From Pseudodonghicola flavimaris (lineage in GTDB: Bacteria > Pseudomonadota > Alphaproteobacteria > Rhodobacterales > Rhodobacteraceae): 64,000 bases of DNA. The DNA lies in contig NZ_JASNJD010000008.1 of the NCBI RefSeq assembly GCF_030164425.1, positions 1 to 64,000 of the forward strand, read 5' to 3'. The stretch's first letter is position 1; each line of letters starts with the position of its first letter. Position numbers and translations under genes: made by a program. The notes beneath the pieces were generated by a model. It saw nothing but the letters and a program-made list of their open reading frames with translations, searched no databases and was not told the origin of the DNA. This document shows, one piece after another, positions 7,648 through 15,572 of this stretch.

Positions 7648-8859
7648 CTATTGTTCCTGTCGCCGTTCCAGCCGGCCCATGATCAGCATCAGCCCGAAGG
7701 CGATGGCGGAGAAGATCAGCACACCGGCGGTCATCGGCCGCAGCGTGCCGTCGAAGACCATGCCCACCGGTGTCGAGAGCACCGCCGCCCCGACCGTCGA
7801 CAGTGCCCCCATGATCGAGGCCGCCATGCCGGCGATATGGCCCATCGGTTCCATCGCGATGGCGTTGAGGTTACCCATCAGCATGCCGCCGAAGAAGAAC
7901 ACCACCGTCTGCCACAGCACGAAGCCCCAGAACAGGATACGCGGATGCATCCCGGAGAGCGCGGCGATGACCAGCATCACCAGCGTCATCGCGATCTGCG
8001 CCGCCAGCGCCCAGGTGACGATGCGGCGCATGCCCACGCGCACCACGATGGCCGCGTTCAGCAGGCTGGCGGAACCGGAAAACAGCGCGATGGCCCCGAA
8101 GTAGATCGGGAAGTTCTCGGCCTCGCCGAAGATGACGTCATAGGCCGGTTGCACCGTCAGGATCATCACGAACATCGACGCGAGGCAGAGGGTCTGCACC
8201 AGGATCGACAGCCGCACGGTGGGATGTCCGGCCATCTCCCTCAGGGCCGCGATCATCAGTGGCAGCCGCATCGGCCGGCGGTTTTCCGGCGCCAGCGTCT
8301 CGGGCAGCCGCAGCCCCAGCCAGAACACCGAGATCAGCGAAAACAGGATGAAGGCCAGGAAGATGCCGCGCCAGCCGGTCAGCGCGATGATGCCCTGACC
8401 CATCAGCGGTGCGAAGGCGGGGAAGATGGTGAAGATCATCATCGCGAAGGAGACCGTCTTGGCCATCTCGCGCCCGGAATAGAGATCGCGCACCACCGCC
8501 AGCGCCACCACCCGGGGGCCGGCGGCGCCGATCCCCTGCAGCAGCCGCGCCGCCAGAACCACCTCGAGACTGTCGCTCCACCACGCCAGCGCGGCGGCGA
8601 CGATATAGGTTGCGGCTCCGGCCAGGATCACCGGCTTGCGGCCGAAGGCATCTGACAGCGGCCCGGTGAAAAAGGTCCCGGCCCCCATGCCCAGCACGAA
8701 GGCGCTGATCAGCATCTGCGCCCGGTTGACGTTTTCCGGGCTCAGCTCACGGCCGATTTCCGGCAGCGCCGGCAGCATGGAATCGATCGAAAAGGCGATG
8801 GTGGCGAACATCATTGCGATCAGCGCAATGAATTCGGGGCGCGACATATGCGTTTTCAT
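7648..8859 (-). CDS. Bcr/CflA-family multidrug efflux MFS transporter
   Basis: The 403-residue protein has twelve hydrophobic segments and the MFS signature GPLSDAFGRKPVIL in the loop between helices 2 and 3, near residues 66-79. The opening SRPEFIALIAMMFATIAFSIDSMLPALP is characteristic of the Bcr/CflA drug:H+ antiporter subfamily, and LLQGIGAAGPRVVALAVVRDL matches its helix 4 motif C region. It probably exports small toxic compounds across the inner membrane. It stands alone, pointing away from the operon at 8936-11540, and has no adjacent regulator. Substrate cannot be predicted. Confidence 0.88.
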   Translation of the reverse strand: MKTHMSRPEFIALIAMMFATIAFSIDSMLPALPEIGRELSPENVNRAQMLISAFVLGMGAGTFFTGPLSDAFGRKPVILAGAATYIVAAALAWWSDSLEVVLAARLLQGIGAAGPRVVALAVVRDLYSGREMAKTVSFAMMIFTIFPAFAPLMGQGIIALTGWRGIFLAFILFSLISVFWLGLRLPETLAPENRRPMRLPLMIAALREMAGHPTVRLSILVQTLCLASMFVMILTVQPAYDVIFGEAENFPIYFGAIALFSGSASLLNAAIVVRVGMRRIVTWALAAQIAMTLVMLVIAALSGMHPRILFWGFVLWQTVVFFFGGMLMGNLNAIAMEPMGHIAGMAASIMGALSTVGAAVLSTPVGMVFDGTLRPMTAGVLIFSAIAFGLMLIMGRLERRQEQ

Positions 8860-8935
8860 GGGAGCTCCAGGTTACGGAGCGCCGGTATCATGTGTCGGGG
8901 GCAAGCGCCAGACGCGACGGGCCGTCAGCCCGGGC

Positions 8936-9328
8936 TCATTCCGCGGGCGCGTGGTGCGGGCGCTGCTCCCGTGGGCGATCGTCCTCGTTGGCGATCGGGC
9001 CTTCCTCGATCTCCTCGTCGTGACGATGGCCGAGACGGGCGATCAGCCACTCGGTCTCCTCCTCGCGCTTGCGCATGTTGTAGAGCGCGAATTGCTGGAT
9101 CGCGACGGCAAAGACGCCGAGACCGAAGAAGATCAGGAACGTGGTGCCGAGCTTGCCCAGCAGGGTCACCGGCACCAGGTTGCCGTAGCCCACGGTCGAA
9201 ATCGTGACGACGGTGAAGAAATAGCTGTCGATCCAGCTCCAGCCCTCGACGTAGCGAAAGAACAGCGTGCCGAGCGTCAAAATGAACACGACACTGTAGA
9301 TCACTGTCAAAGGCTTGAAATTCATCAC
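8936..9328 (-). CDS. Two-helix potassium channel
   Basis: This 130-residue protein has one helix at about 8-26, a pore loop with the potassium selectivity filter TVGYG at 45-49, and a second helix at about 55-78, followed by a charged cytoplasmic tail rich in Arg, Glu and His. That is the minimal KcsA-like channel (Ion_trans_2). There is no RCK domain. The ATG overlaps the stop of the DsbA-like gene by 4 bp (ATGA), so it is the last gene of a three-gene translationally coupled operon. The tail could sense pH or bind a partner, but this is inference. Confidence 0.88.
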   Translation of the reverse strand: MMNFKPLTVIYSVVFILTLGTLFFRYVEGWSWIDSYFFTVVTISTVGYGNLVPVTLLGKLGTTFLIFFGLGVFAVAIQQFALYNMRKREEETEWLIARLGHRHDEEIEEGPIANEDDRPREQRPHHAPAE

Positions 9329-10014
9329 TGCGCGAGCTGCTCCCCGATCTCCTCAATCACCTTTTGCCACAATTCAGCCGGCTGTGCACCCGGTACGGCA
9401 TGTTTGCCGGCGACGATGAAGGTCGGCACCGAGTTCACCCCCATCTCGCGGCTGTGGGCATCGCGGGCGCGGATCGCGTCGCAATCGGCATCGGAGGCCA
9501 GCAGCTTGCGCACCACGGAGGCATCCATGCCGACGCTGTCGGCGATATCGCTCAGCACCTCGCGGTCGCCGATATCGCGCCCATCGGTGAAATAGGCGGT
9601 GAACAGCGCCTCGGCGGTCTCGTACTGGCAGCCCTCGATCCCGGCCCAATGCACCAGCCGGTGGGCATCCAGCGTGTTGGGGGTGCGGGTCATCGCGTCG
9701 AAGTTGATCGGCAGCCCCAGCGCCTCGGCCCGCTCGACGATCGGGGCATAGGCCTGAACCGCGCGCTCCTTGCCGCCGAATTTCGCCTCCAGATAGCTGC
9801 GCCGGTCCATGCCGCCGGCCGGCATCTCCGGGTTCAGCTGAAACGGGTGCAGTTCGATCACGAAAGGGTGGTCCGGCACTGCCGCCAGCGCCCGGTCCAG
9901 CTGCGCCTTGCCGATATAGCACCAGGGGCAGATCGGGTCCCACAGGATATCGAGCTTGACCCGCTGCGGGGTCGTGTCTTCGGCGACGGGGTCTTGCTGG
10001 GGCGCGGTGGTCAT
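9325..10014 (-). CDS. DsbA-family (FrnE-like) oxidoreductase
   Basis: The 229-residue protein starts at an ATG overlapping the CoA-ligase stop (ATGA). It has a thioredoxin fold with the motif CPWC at 29-32 in DPICPWCYIG, the FrnE/HCCA-isomerase type of DsbA relative, and a cis-proline region GVNSVPTFIV near 200. There is no signal peptide, so it is cytoplasmic. Such proteins act as disulfide oxidoreductases or glutathione-dependent isomerases. Position between an acyl-CoA ligase and a channel does not reveal the substrate. Confidence 0.85.
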   Translation of the reverse strand: MTTAPQQDPVAEDTTPQRVKLDILWDPICPWCYIGKAQLDRALAAVPDHPFVIELHPFQLNPEMPAGGMDRRSYLEAKFGGKERAVQAYAPIVERAEALGLPINFDAMTRTPNTLDAHRLVHWAGIEGCQYETAEALFTAYFTDGRDIGDREVLSDIADSVGMDASVVRKLLASDADCDAIRARDAHSREMGVNSVPTFIVAGKHAVPGAQPAELWQKVIEEIGEQLAQ

Positions 10015-11540
10015 GCGGGCGGCGGGCTCCGGTCGGGGTAATAGGCCGGCAGCGCCCGGCGCAGAAGCTTGCCATTGGCGCCGGTCGGCAGGCTGGGCAG
10101 ATGCACAAAGGCGCGCGGCTGTTTGTAGCGCGCCAGGCGGTCCCCGATATAGGCATGCAGATCGTCTTCGTCCAGTGCCGCGGGGCCGGCGTAGAAGGCG
10201 ACAATCACCGTGGTGCCGGGTTTCACCTCCACCTCGGCAGCACCGACCTGGTCGATCCCGGGATAGGCGGCGAGGGCGCTTTCCACCTCGACCGGAGAGA
10301 CCCGATAGCCGCCGGCATTCATCATGTCGTCGTTGCGGCCGAGATAGGTGATCTCTCCATCCACCGCCATGGCGCCCTGATCGCCGGTCAGGAACCAGTC
10401 GCCATGGATACGGGCTGCGCTTTCCTCGGGCGCGTTCAGATAGCCCAGCATCAGCCCGGGATCGGCGCGGTGGATGGCGATGGTGCCGGGCTCGCCCTGT
10501 GGCACCGGCTGGTCGTCGGGGCCCAGGATGGCGATGCGGCGGCCCACCTGCGGCCGTCCCAGCGCCGCCCCCCGCGCCGGATGGGTCGGGCTGGAGGAGA
10601 TGAAGGTCGAACATTCCGACATGCCATAGGCCTCGTGCAGTTCGGTCCCGGTCAGGGCGGTCCACTGCCGGTGCAGATCGGGAGAGAGCTTTTCCCCGGC
10701 GCTGAGCCCGTGGCGCAGGTGCGGCAGAGTCAATGTCTCGCGCCCGCGCAGCATGCGGCGATAGACACCGGGCGCGGCGGCGAAGAGGGTGGCGCGATGG
10801 GCGGCGAGGATCTCGGGCAGGCGGTCGATCTCGGTTCCCGGCTCGGGGATCAGGGCGGTGGCGCCGATGGTCCAGGGGTCCATCAGCCCGGTGCCCAGCG
10901 TATAGGTCCAGTTGAAGGCGCCGGCATGGCACAGCCGGTCCTCGGCACGCAGCCCGTACCAGCCCCCGACCATCATCTGCCGCGCCCAGATGGCGCGATG
11001 GGCGTGGGCGACGGCGCGCGGATTGCCCGAGGTGCCGGAGGTATAGACGATATAGGCGAGCCGCTCCGGATCGCCCATGTCCCAGTCGCAGGGCGGCAGA
11101 TCGCGCATCGCCGCCAGTTCCTCCAGCCCGATCTGGTCCGGGTGACCGGCGCAGGCGATCGCGGGATCGCGCAGCACCGCCGCCGGTGCCAGATCGTCGA
11201 TCATCTTCTGCGTCTCGGGCGCGGTCAGCTGCGACGAGGTCGGCACCGGCACCAGACCCACGGCCATGGCGCCGAGATAGGCGATCGGGAATTCCACCGA
11301 ATTGCCCAGCCGCATCAGCAGGATCTGCCCCGGTTGCAGGCCGCGCTCCAACAGTCCGGTGCCGGTGCCGCGCACCGCCTGGGCCAGCCGGGCATAGCTC
11401 CAGTCGTCCGATCCGCCTGGACGCAGGACCGATAGGGCGATCTTCTCCGGCAGGGCTTCGGCCTGCCGCAGCACGAAGGCGGCCAGATTGAACGGGGCGG
11501 GGCAGGGCGGCGGCGGCCCCTGATCAAAGATGGAAAGCAT
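10011..11540 (-). CDS. AMP-dependent acyl/aryl-CoA ligase (benzoate-CoA ligase-like)
   Basis: This 509-residue enzyme of the ANL superfamily activates a carboxylic acid as an adenylate and transfers it to CoA. Visible motifs are the P-loop YTSGTSGNPRAVAHAH near 165-180, the A5 motif EAYGMSE, and the A7/A8 segment WFLTGDQG ... YLGRNDDMMNAGGYRVSPVEVE, with the catalytic lysine expected in GANGKLLRR near the C-terminus. Length and the GGYRVSP segment resemble benzoate/4-hydroxybenzoate and related aryl-CoA ligases, but specificity is uncertain. It leads an operon with the DsbA-like and channel genes and is divergent, by 65 bp, from an XRE-cupin regulator that may control it. Confidence 0.88.
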   Translation of the reverse strand: MLSIFDQGPPPPCPAPFNLAAFVLRQAEALPEKIALSVLRPGGSDDWSYARLAQAVRGTGTGLLERGLQPGQILLMRLGNSVEFPIAYLGAMAVGLVPVPTSSQLTAPETQKMIDDLAPAAVLRDPAIACAGHPDQIGLEELAAMRDLPPCDWDMGDPERLAYIVYTSGTSGNPRAVAHAHRAIWARQMMVGGWYGLRAEDRLCHAGAFNWTYTLGTGLMDPWTIGATALIPEPGTEIDRLPEILAAHRATLFAAAPGVYRRMLRGRETLTLPHLRHGLSAGEKLSPDLHRQWTALTGTELHEAYGMSECSTFISSSPTHPARGAALGRPQVGRRIAILGPDDQPVPQGEPGTIAIHRADPGLMLGYLNAPEESAARIHGDWFLTGDQGAMAVDGEITYLGRNDDMMNAGGYRVSPVEVESALAAYPGIDQVGAAEVEVKPGTTVIVAFYAGPAALDEDDLHAYIGDRLARYKQPRAFVHLPSLPTGANGKLLRRALPAYYPDRSPPPA

Positions 11541-11605
11541 GGGCTATCGCTAGCCTGCCTCGGGGCGCGTTGCAAGCGACCCCCGGCGCGCTTATAGAAG
11601 CGGCC

Positions 11606-12229
11606 ATGACAGCCCGGGACCCGAAATCCATCATCCGTATCGCTCGCAGCGGCGAACCCGAGATCGCGGCCGAACCGCTCGATCTCGGCGCACGGGTGCG
11701 CGATCTGCGCAAGGCGCGCAACTGGACGCTGGAACAGGCCGCCACTCAGGCCGGGCTGGCGCGCTCGACGTTGTCGAAGATCGAGAACGGCCAGATGTCA
11801 CCGACCTATGAGGCGCTGAAGAAGCTCGCCGTCGGGCTGGAAATCTCGGTGCCGCAGCTCTTCACCCCGCCGCAGAAGGATCAGGTCAACGGCCGCATGG
11901 CGCTGACCCGCTCGGGCGAGGGGGCGGATTATGCCACCGCCACCTATGAGCACGAACTGCTGGCCGAGACGCTGACCAAGAAGCAGATGCTGCCCTATCG
12001 CGCCCGGGTGCGCGCCCGCAGCATGGAGGAGTTCGACGGCTGGGTCCGCCATGACGGCGAGGAATTCCTCTATGTGCTGACCGGCGTCATCATGCTCTAC
12101 ACCGAATTCTACGAACCGATCGAGATGCGCCGCGGCGACAGCGCCTATTACGACGCCAGCATGGGCCATAACGTGGTCTCGGTCAGCGAGGAGGATGCCA
12201 CCATCCTCTGGGTCACCTCGCTGGTCTGA
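11606..12229 (+). CDS. XRE-family regulator with C-terminal cupin domain
   Basis: The 207-residue regulator starts at the ATG at 11606; a TTG at 11570 could add 12 residues. Residues about 28-84 form an HTH_XRE domain (VRDLRKARNWTLEQAATQAG, then STLSKIENGQMSPT), and residues about 120-205 form a cupin barrel (WVRHDGEEFLYVLTGVIMLYT). This two-domain layout typically senses a small metabolite in the cupin and controls a neighbouring catabolic or transport operon. The divergent CoA-ligase operon is the obvious candidate target. The shared 65-bp intergenic region should carry the operator, but I saw no clear palindrome. Confidence 0.9.
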   Translation: MTARDPKSIIRIARSGEPEIAAEPLDLGARVRDLRKARNWTLEQAATQAGLARSTLSKIENGQMSPTYEALKKLAVGLEISVPQLFTPPQKDQVNGRMALTRSGEGADYATATYEHELLAETLTKKQMLPYRARVRARSMEEFDGWVRHDGEEFLYVLTGVIMLYTEFYEPIEMRRGDSAYYDASMGHNVVSVSEEDATILWVTSLV

Positions 12230-12261
12230 GCCTCAGAGCCCGCCCGGCGTCTTCCCCGCCC

Positions 12262-12298
12262 AAATACTCTTGCCGAAGGCACGCGTCGGCGGCGCGTC
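12262..12298. repeat. Dispersed intergenic repeat, copy 1
   Basis: AAATACTCTTGCCGAAGGC followed by a GCGCG-rich tail closely matches bases 46375-46411 (AAATACTCTCGCCGAAGGC plus a similar tail). Both copies lie between the ends of convergent or neighbouring genes. It lies just after the XRE-cupin stop and before the end of the solute-binding protein gene. Confidence 0.55.
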
Positions 12299-12328
12299 CC
12301 TTCCATTGCCGGGTCCGGGCGCGGCGGT

Positions 12329-14149
12329 TCAGTCGTCCTGCCACCACCAGACATCGGGCATGTATTCCACCCCGTCGCCATAGATCGGCAGCCGGTCGGC
12401 GGGGTAGCGCATCTGCCGCACATGGGCGATGCGGCTGACGTCATAGGCCCAGATCGGGATCACGTAGCGCCCGGCCATCAGCACCCGGTCGAGCGCGCGG
12501 GTGGCGGCGGTGAAATCCTCGGAGGTCTCCGAGGTCAGCATCGCGTCGATCATCGCGTCGACGGCCGGAGAGGCAACCCCCATGAGGTTGCGGGTGCCCT
12601 GCTGCCCGGCGCCGGCGCTGCCCCAGTAGAGCCGCTGTTCGTTGCCCGGCGACAGCGACAGATCGCGGCGGAAACTGGTCATGTCGAAATCCAGCGCCGC
12701 GGTGCGGGTGGTGTATTGGGCGTCGTCCACCGTCTCAACCTGCATTGCGATCCCCAGCCGTTTCAGCGCCCGGTCATAAAGGTCGGCGACGCGCTGCATC
12801 TCGCTGTCGGCCTGGCGCAGCAGCAGGCTAAAGCGGAACGGCCGGCCGTCGGCGTCGCGCAGCTCACCGTCCTGTACCTGCCAGCCCGCGTCCGCCAGCA
12901 GCGCCACCGCCCGCCGCAGGCTGGCGCGGTTGCGCGCCGTGCCATCGCCCTGGGGCAGGCTGTAGCCCTCCAGCGCGCCGGGCGGCAGCTGGTCCGCGAA
13001 GGGCGTCAGCAACGCCCTGACGCGGCCTTCCGCCGGCCCGGGATGCATCGCCAGCACCGAGTTGGAGAAATAGGAGGTGATACGCGGCTGCGCCCCGCCG
13101 GTCATGGTGTCGTTGATATAGTCGAAGTTGAAGGCCTCGATCAGCGCCTGCCGCACCCGCCAGTCGGCGAAGGGCCGGTGCCGGCTGTTCATCACCAGGC
13201 CGGTCATGCCCGAGGGGCGCTGGTTCGGGATCACCGATTTGACCACATCGCCCCGGGCGACGGCGGGGAAATCGTACTGGCTTTGCCATTTCTCTGCGTT
13301 GAACTCCCGCACCGCCGACAGTGCCCCGGCCTTGAACGCCTCGAACAACACGGTGCCGTCGCCGTAGAATTCGATCCGCATTTCATCGAAATTCCGGGTG
13401 CCGCGGCGCAGCGGCAGATCCTTGCCCCAGTAATCGGGATTGCGGCGGAAGCTGACATAGCGGCCCGGCTCGAAATCCGAGATCACATAGGCGCCGGTGC
13501 CGATCGGGATGTCGGTGAGGCCCGAGGCGGTGAAATCCTTGCCCTCCCATTGCGCTTTTTTCAGGATCGGCCGCATTCCGGCGATCAGCGCCAGTTCGCG
13601 GTCCTTGCTGGTGAAGCTCAGCCGCAGGCTGCGCGGCCCGGTCTGCTCGATACGGGCGACCTGGCTCCAGAACCCGCGATAGCGCAGGTGCCCCTCGGTC
13701 CCCAGCGTCCGGTAGGACCAGATCACATCCTCGACCGTCACCGGGCTGCCGTCGGAGAACCGCGCCTCCGGCCGCAGGGTGAATTCCACCCAGGAGCGGT
13801 CCGGTGCGGTCTCGACCGATTCGGCCAGAAGGCCGTAGAGCGTGAAGGGTTCGTCCTGCGACCGGCCCATCAGGGACTCGTAGCTCCAGAACCGCATCTG
13901 CCAGGGCGCCGTGCCTTTCTGAACGAAGGGGTTCAGGGAATCGAAGCCGCCGGTATTGCCGAACACCACCTTTCCGCCCTTGGGCGCATCGGGGTTGGCA
14001 TAGGGCAGGGCCACAAAATCCGGTGGCAGCGCCGGGTCACCATACATAGCTATGCCATGGCTCGGCGCGGCGGCACCGGCGGTGGCGGTGAAAAACAGGG
14101 TGATTCCGCAAATCATCCCGCGAATGCGAAGGAATGGGCTTGGCCGCAC
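12329..14149 (-). CDS. Periplasmic solute-binding protein family 5 (YejA/microcin C-type)
   Basis: The 606-residue protein starts with GTG; an ATG 33 bp later (14116) would still leave a signal peptide (ICGITLFFTATAGAAA). It is a class C binding protein for ABC importers, with HGIAMYGDPALPPDFVALPY and NPDAPKGGKVVFG at the mature N-terminus, which is typical of YejA relatives that bind microcin C or long oligopeptides. The central GTGAYVISDFEPGRYVSFRRNPDYWG is the SBP_bac_5 signature region. No permease or ATPase genes (yejB, yejE, yejF) are adjacent, so it is an orphan receptor here that may share a transporter encoded elsewhere. Confidence 0.88.
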   Translation of the reverse strand: MRPSPFLRIRGMICGITLFFTATAGAAAPSHGIAMYGDPALPPDFVALPYANPDAPKGGKVVFGNTGGFDSLNPFVQKGTAPWQMRFWSYESLMGRSQDEPFTLYGLLAESVETAPDRSWVEFTLRPEARFSDGSPVTVEDVIWSYRTLGTEGHLRYRGFWSQVARIEQTGPRSLRLSFTSKDRELALIAGMRPILKKAQWEGKDFTASGLTDIPIGTGAYVISDFEPGRYVSFRRNPDYWGKDLPLRRGTRNFDEMRIEFYGDGTVLFEAFKAGALSAVREFNAEKWQSQYDFPAVARGDVVKSVIPNQRPSGMTGLVMNSRHRPFADWRVRQALIEAFNFDYINDTMTGGAQPRITSYFSNSVLAMHPGPAEGRVRALLTPFADQLPPGALEGYSLPQGDGTARNRASLRRAVALLADAGWQVQDGELRDADGRPFRFSLLLRQADSEMQRVADLYDRALKRLGIAMQVETVDDAQYTTRTAALDFDMTSFRRDLSLSPGNEQRLYWGSAGAGQQGTRNLMGVASPAVDAMIDAMLTSETSEDFTAATRALDRVLMAGRYVIPIWAYDVSRIAHVRQMRYPADRLPIYGDGVEYMPDVWWWQDD

Positions 14150-14226
14150 CTTGGAAACAATCCTGCTCTGGTCGTTATCATTGGCGGCAGGCTACTTGCG
14201 GATTCTCGTGATATCAAACTTTTAGC

Positions 14227-14255
14227 TTGGAGAACTGCGGCAGATTGCTTATAAA
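14227..14255 (+). promoter_or_regulatory. Sigma70-type promoter for the candidate small RNA
   Basis: TTGGAG (14227-14232) and TATAAA (14250-14255) are separated by exactly 17 bp. Initiation would fall near 14262. There is no open reading frame of note downstream before the terminator at 14309, which is why a small RNA is proposed. Confidence 0.5.
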
Positions 14256-14261
14256 GACCTC

Positions 14262-14337
14262 ACTGCTCGATAGGTTTCTTGCCTGTATGAAACCTGCCTC
14301 AATAACTTAACGCCCGCTTCGCGCGGGCGTTTTTTTT
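14262..14337 (+). ncRNA. Candidate small RNA, about 76 nt, unknown family
   Basis: A promoter-like pair upstream and a strong terminator downstream bracket about 76 bases without a plausible protein. Two hairpins are visible: AGGTTTC and GAAACCT at about 14272-14295 with a ten-base loop, and the terminator stem at 14309-14331. The order promoter, hairpin, single-stranded linker, terminator with eight U residues is that of a Hfq-type regulatory RNA. I could not assign it to any described family. It is divergent from the YejA-like gene and points at the 3' end of a coiled-coil protein gene on the other strand. Confidence 0.45.
14309..14337 (+). terminator. Strong rho-independent terminator
   Basis: AACGCCCGC and GCGGGCGTT form a perfect 9-bp stem around TTCGC, and the T-run at 14330-14337 is eight long. 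The U-tract is on the plus strand, where no protein gene ends, which supports the small RNA just upstream. Confidence 0.85.
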
Positions 14338-14441
14338 GGGCGAAAATCTCCTGTCGAAACGCGAGCGGGGCAGGTCCGACGGACCCGCCCCTGAGTGCGA
14401 TTTAACCATAAGACAAAGGGTCTCCGCCCTTTGCGGCGGGG

Positions 14442-14930
14442 TTACTTCGGCGAGTCCGCCTCCGGTGCCGGGCCTTCGTCGTTCCACAGGTCGCGCAGCG
14501 AGTCATATGCCTCGGCAAAGCCTTGCTTCAGATCGTCCCAGGCCGAATCTGCCCCCGATTCCAGGGCGCCGTAGCGCTCGCTCAGCCGGTAGCGGGCCGC
14601 CTGCAGCTGTTGCAGCCCCTCCCGCGCCTTGTCCCGCGCAGCCTCGCTCATGTCGCTCCAGCCGTCGCGCAGGGCGTCCTGACGGCGGTCGATTTCGGCG
14701 TCGAGCCGTGTCATCGCCTCGCGGGCGGCGGCCAACGCCTCGTCGCGCTGCTCGGCGCTGTAATCGCCGATGGCGGCAAAGGCCTCGGAAATCTCCTGGC
14801 GCACCTCCTGCGAGGTGGTGGTGTCGGCTTGCGGCGCGCTGTCGGCGGCAAGACCGAGGGAGGGCACCGCCAGGGCGGTGGCGATAAGGGCGGCGCGGGC
14901 GGTCGGGGCGATGGAAAAACGGGTCATCAT
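14442..14930 (-). CDS. Exported coiled-coil protein, paralogue A
   Basis: I place the start at the ATG at 14930 (a second ATG follows directly) behind AAAGGAGACC. The 162-residue product has a signal peptide (ARAALIATALAVPSLGLAA) and then an almost wholly helical, Ala/Glu/Arg-rich region from about 40 to 145. The segment GADSAWDDLKQGFAEAYDSL near the C-terminus resembles SSGAAWEDIRDGLDSAWDQM in the gene upstream, so the pair are related by domain. It is probably a periplasmic stress or envelope protein, but no family was recognised. Confidence 0.6.
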   Translation of the reverse strand: MMTRFSIAPTARAALIATALAVPSLGLAADSAPQADTTTSQEVRQEISEAFAAIGDYSAEQRDEALAAAREAMTRLDAEIDRRQDALRDGWSDMSEAARDKAREGLQQLQAARYRLSERYGALESGADSAWDDLKQGFAEAYDSLRDLWNDEGPAPEADSPK

Positions 14931-14974
14931 GGTCTCCTTTGATCGGGAAAGCGTCGGGGCGATCGGGCGCGGGA

Positions 14975-15262
14975 TCAGTGAAAACGGTCTGCGGCCTGCC
15001 GCAGCGCGCCGCTCATCTGATCCCATGCGCTGTCCAGCCCGTCGCGGATATCCTCCCAGGCCGCGCCGCTGCTGTCGCGCAGGCGGGCGATCTGCTGGTC
15101 GATCTCGCGGCGCTTGCTGCGGGCCTCATCCAGGGCCTGTTGCGCCTCGATGCGCGCGTCGGCTTCCGCTTCCTCAACTCTGGCGCCCAAACGGGCGATT
15201 TCGGCGTCGATTTGTTTCAGGCGGGCCTGAGCCTTGTCGATATATGCCGTGCGATCCGTCAT
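14975..15262 (-). CDS. Small coiled-coil protein, paralogue B
   Basis: The 95-residue product starts at the ATG at 15262. An AGGAGG lies 15 bases upstream, farther than ideal, but no other start is in frame. It is a single long charged helix (KAQARLKQIDAEIARLGARV) with heptad-like spacing, then a short AWEDIRDGLDSAW segment shared with the next gene. It has no signal peptide, so the pair may be a cytoplasmic and an exported version. The gap to the next gene is 44 bp, indicating one transcript. Function unknown. Confidence 0.6.
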   Translation of the reverse strand: MTDRTAYIDKAQARLKQIDAEIARLGARVEEAEADARIEAQQALDEARSKRREIDQQIARLRDSSGAAWEDIRDGLDSAWDQMSGALRQAADRFH

Positions 15263-15572
15263 CGGTTTCGCGTCGAACCTCCTTTGTGGTTTCGGATGCC
15301 GGCAGAGGTAAGACCGATCGCCGTTGTCGCAACGGGCCCGGTGCGGCGGGGGCGGCGACCCGCGGGATCCTGCCGGAATGGACGAAACCGCTTGGCGAAA
15401 ACCGGCCGAGCGGGCGCACAATCGCGTGACCGGGGTTGGTTGGGGGCCGGTTGGGGCGGGGTGGGCGCTCGCGCGTCTGTCACGCCGGCTCACGTCTTTT
15501 GGCGTTCCTTTCGCACATGCAGCGTGGCAGACTACATCCGACTGCGAGAACCACCAAGAAAGAGGGCATGTT

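Noticed and set aside
10015-10932. Long upstream extension of the DsbA-like frame
   Set aside because: Antisense-free but out-of-frame shadow of the CoA ligase; the ATGA overlap at 10011-10014 defines the real start.
12422-14254. 610-codon open frame on the plus strand
   Set aside because: Mirror of the solute-binding protein gene; sequence is His/Gly/Arg-rich with no domain.
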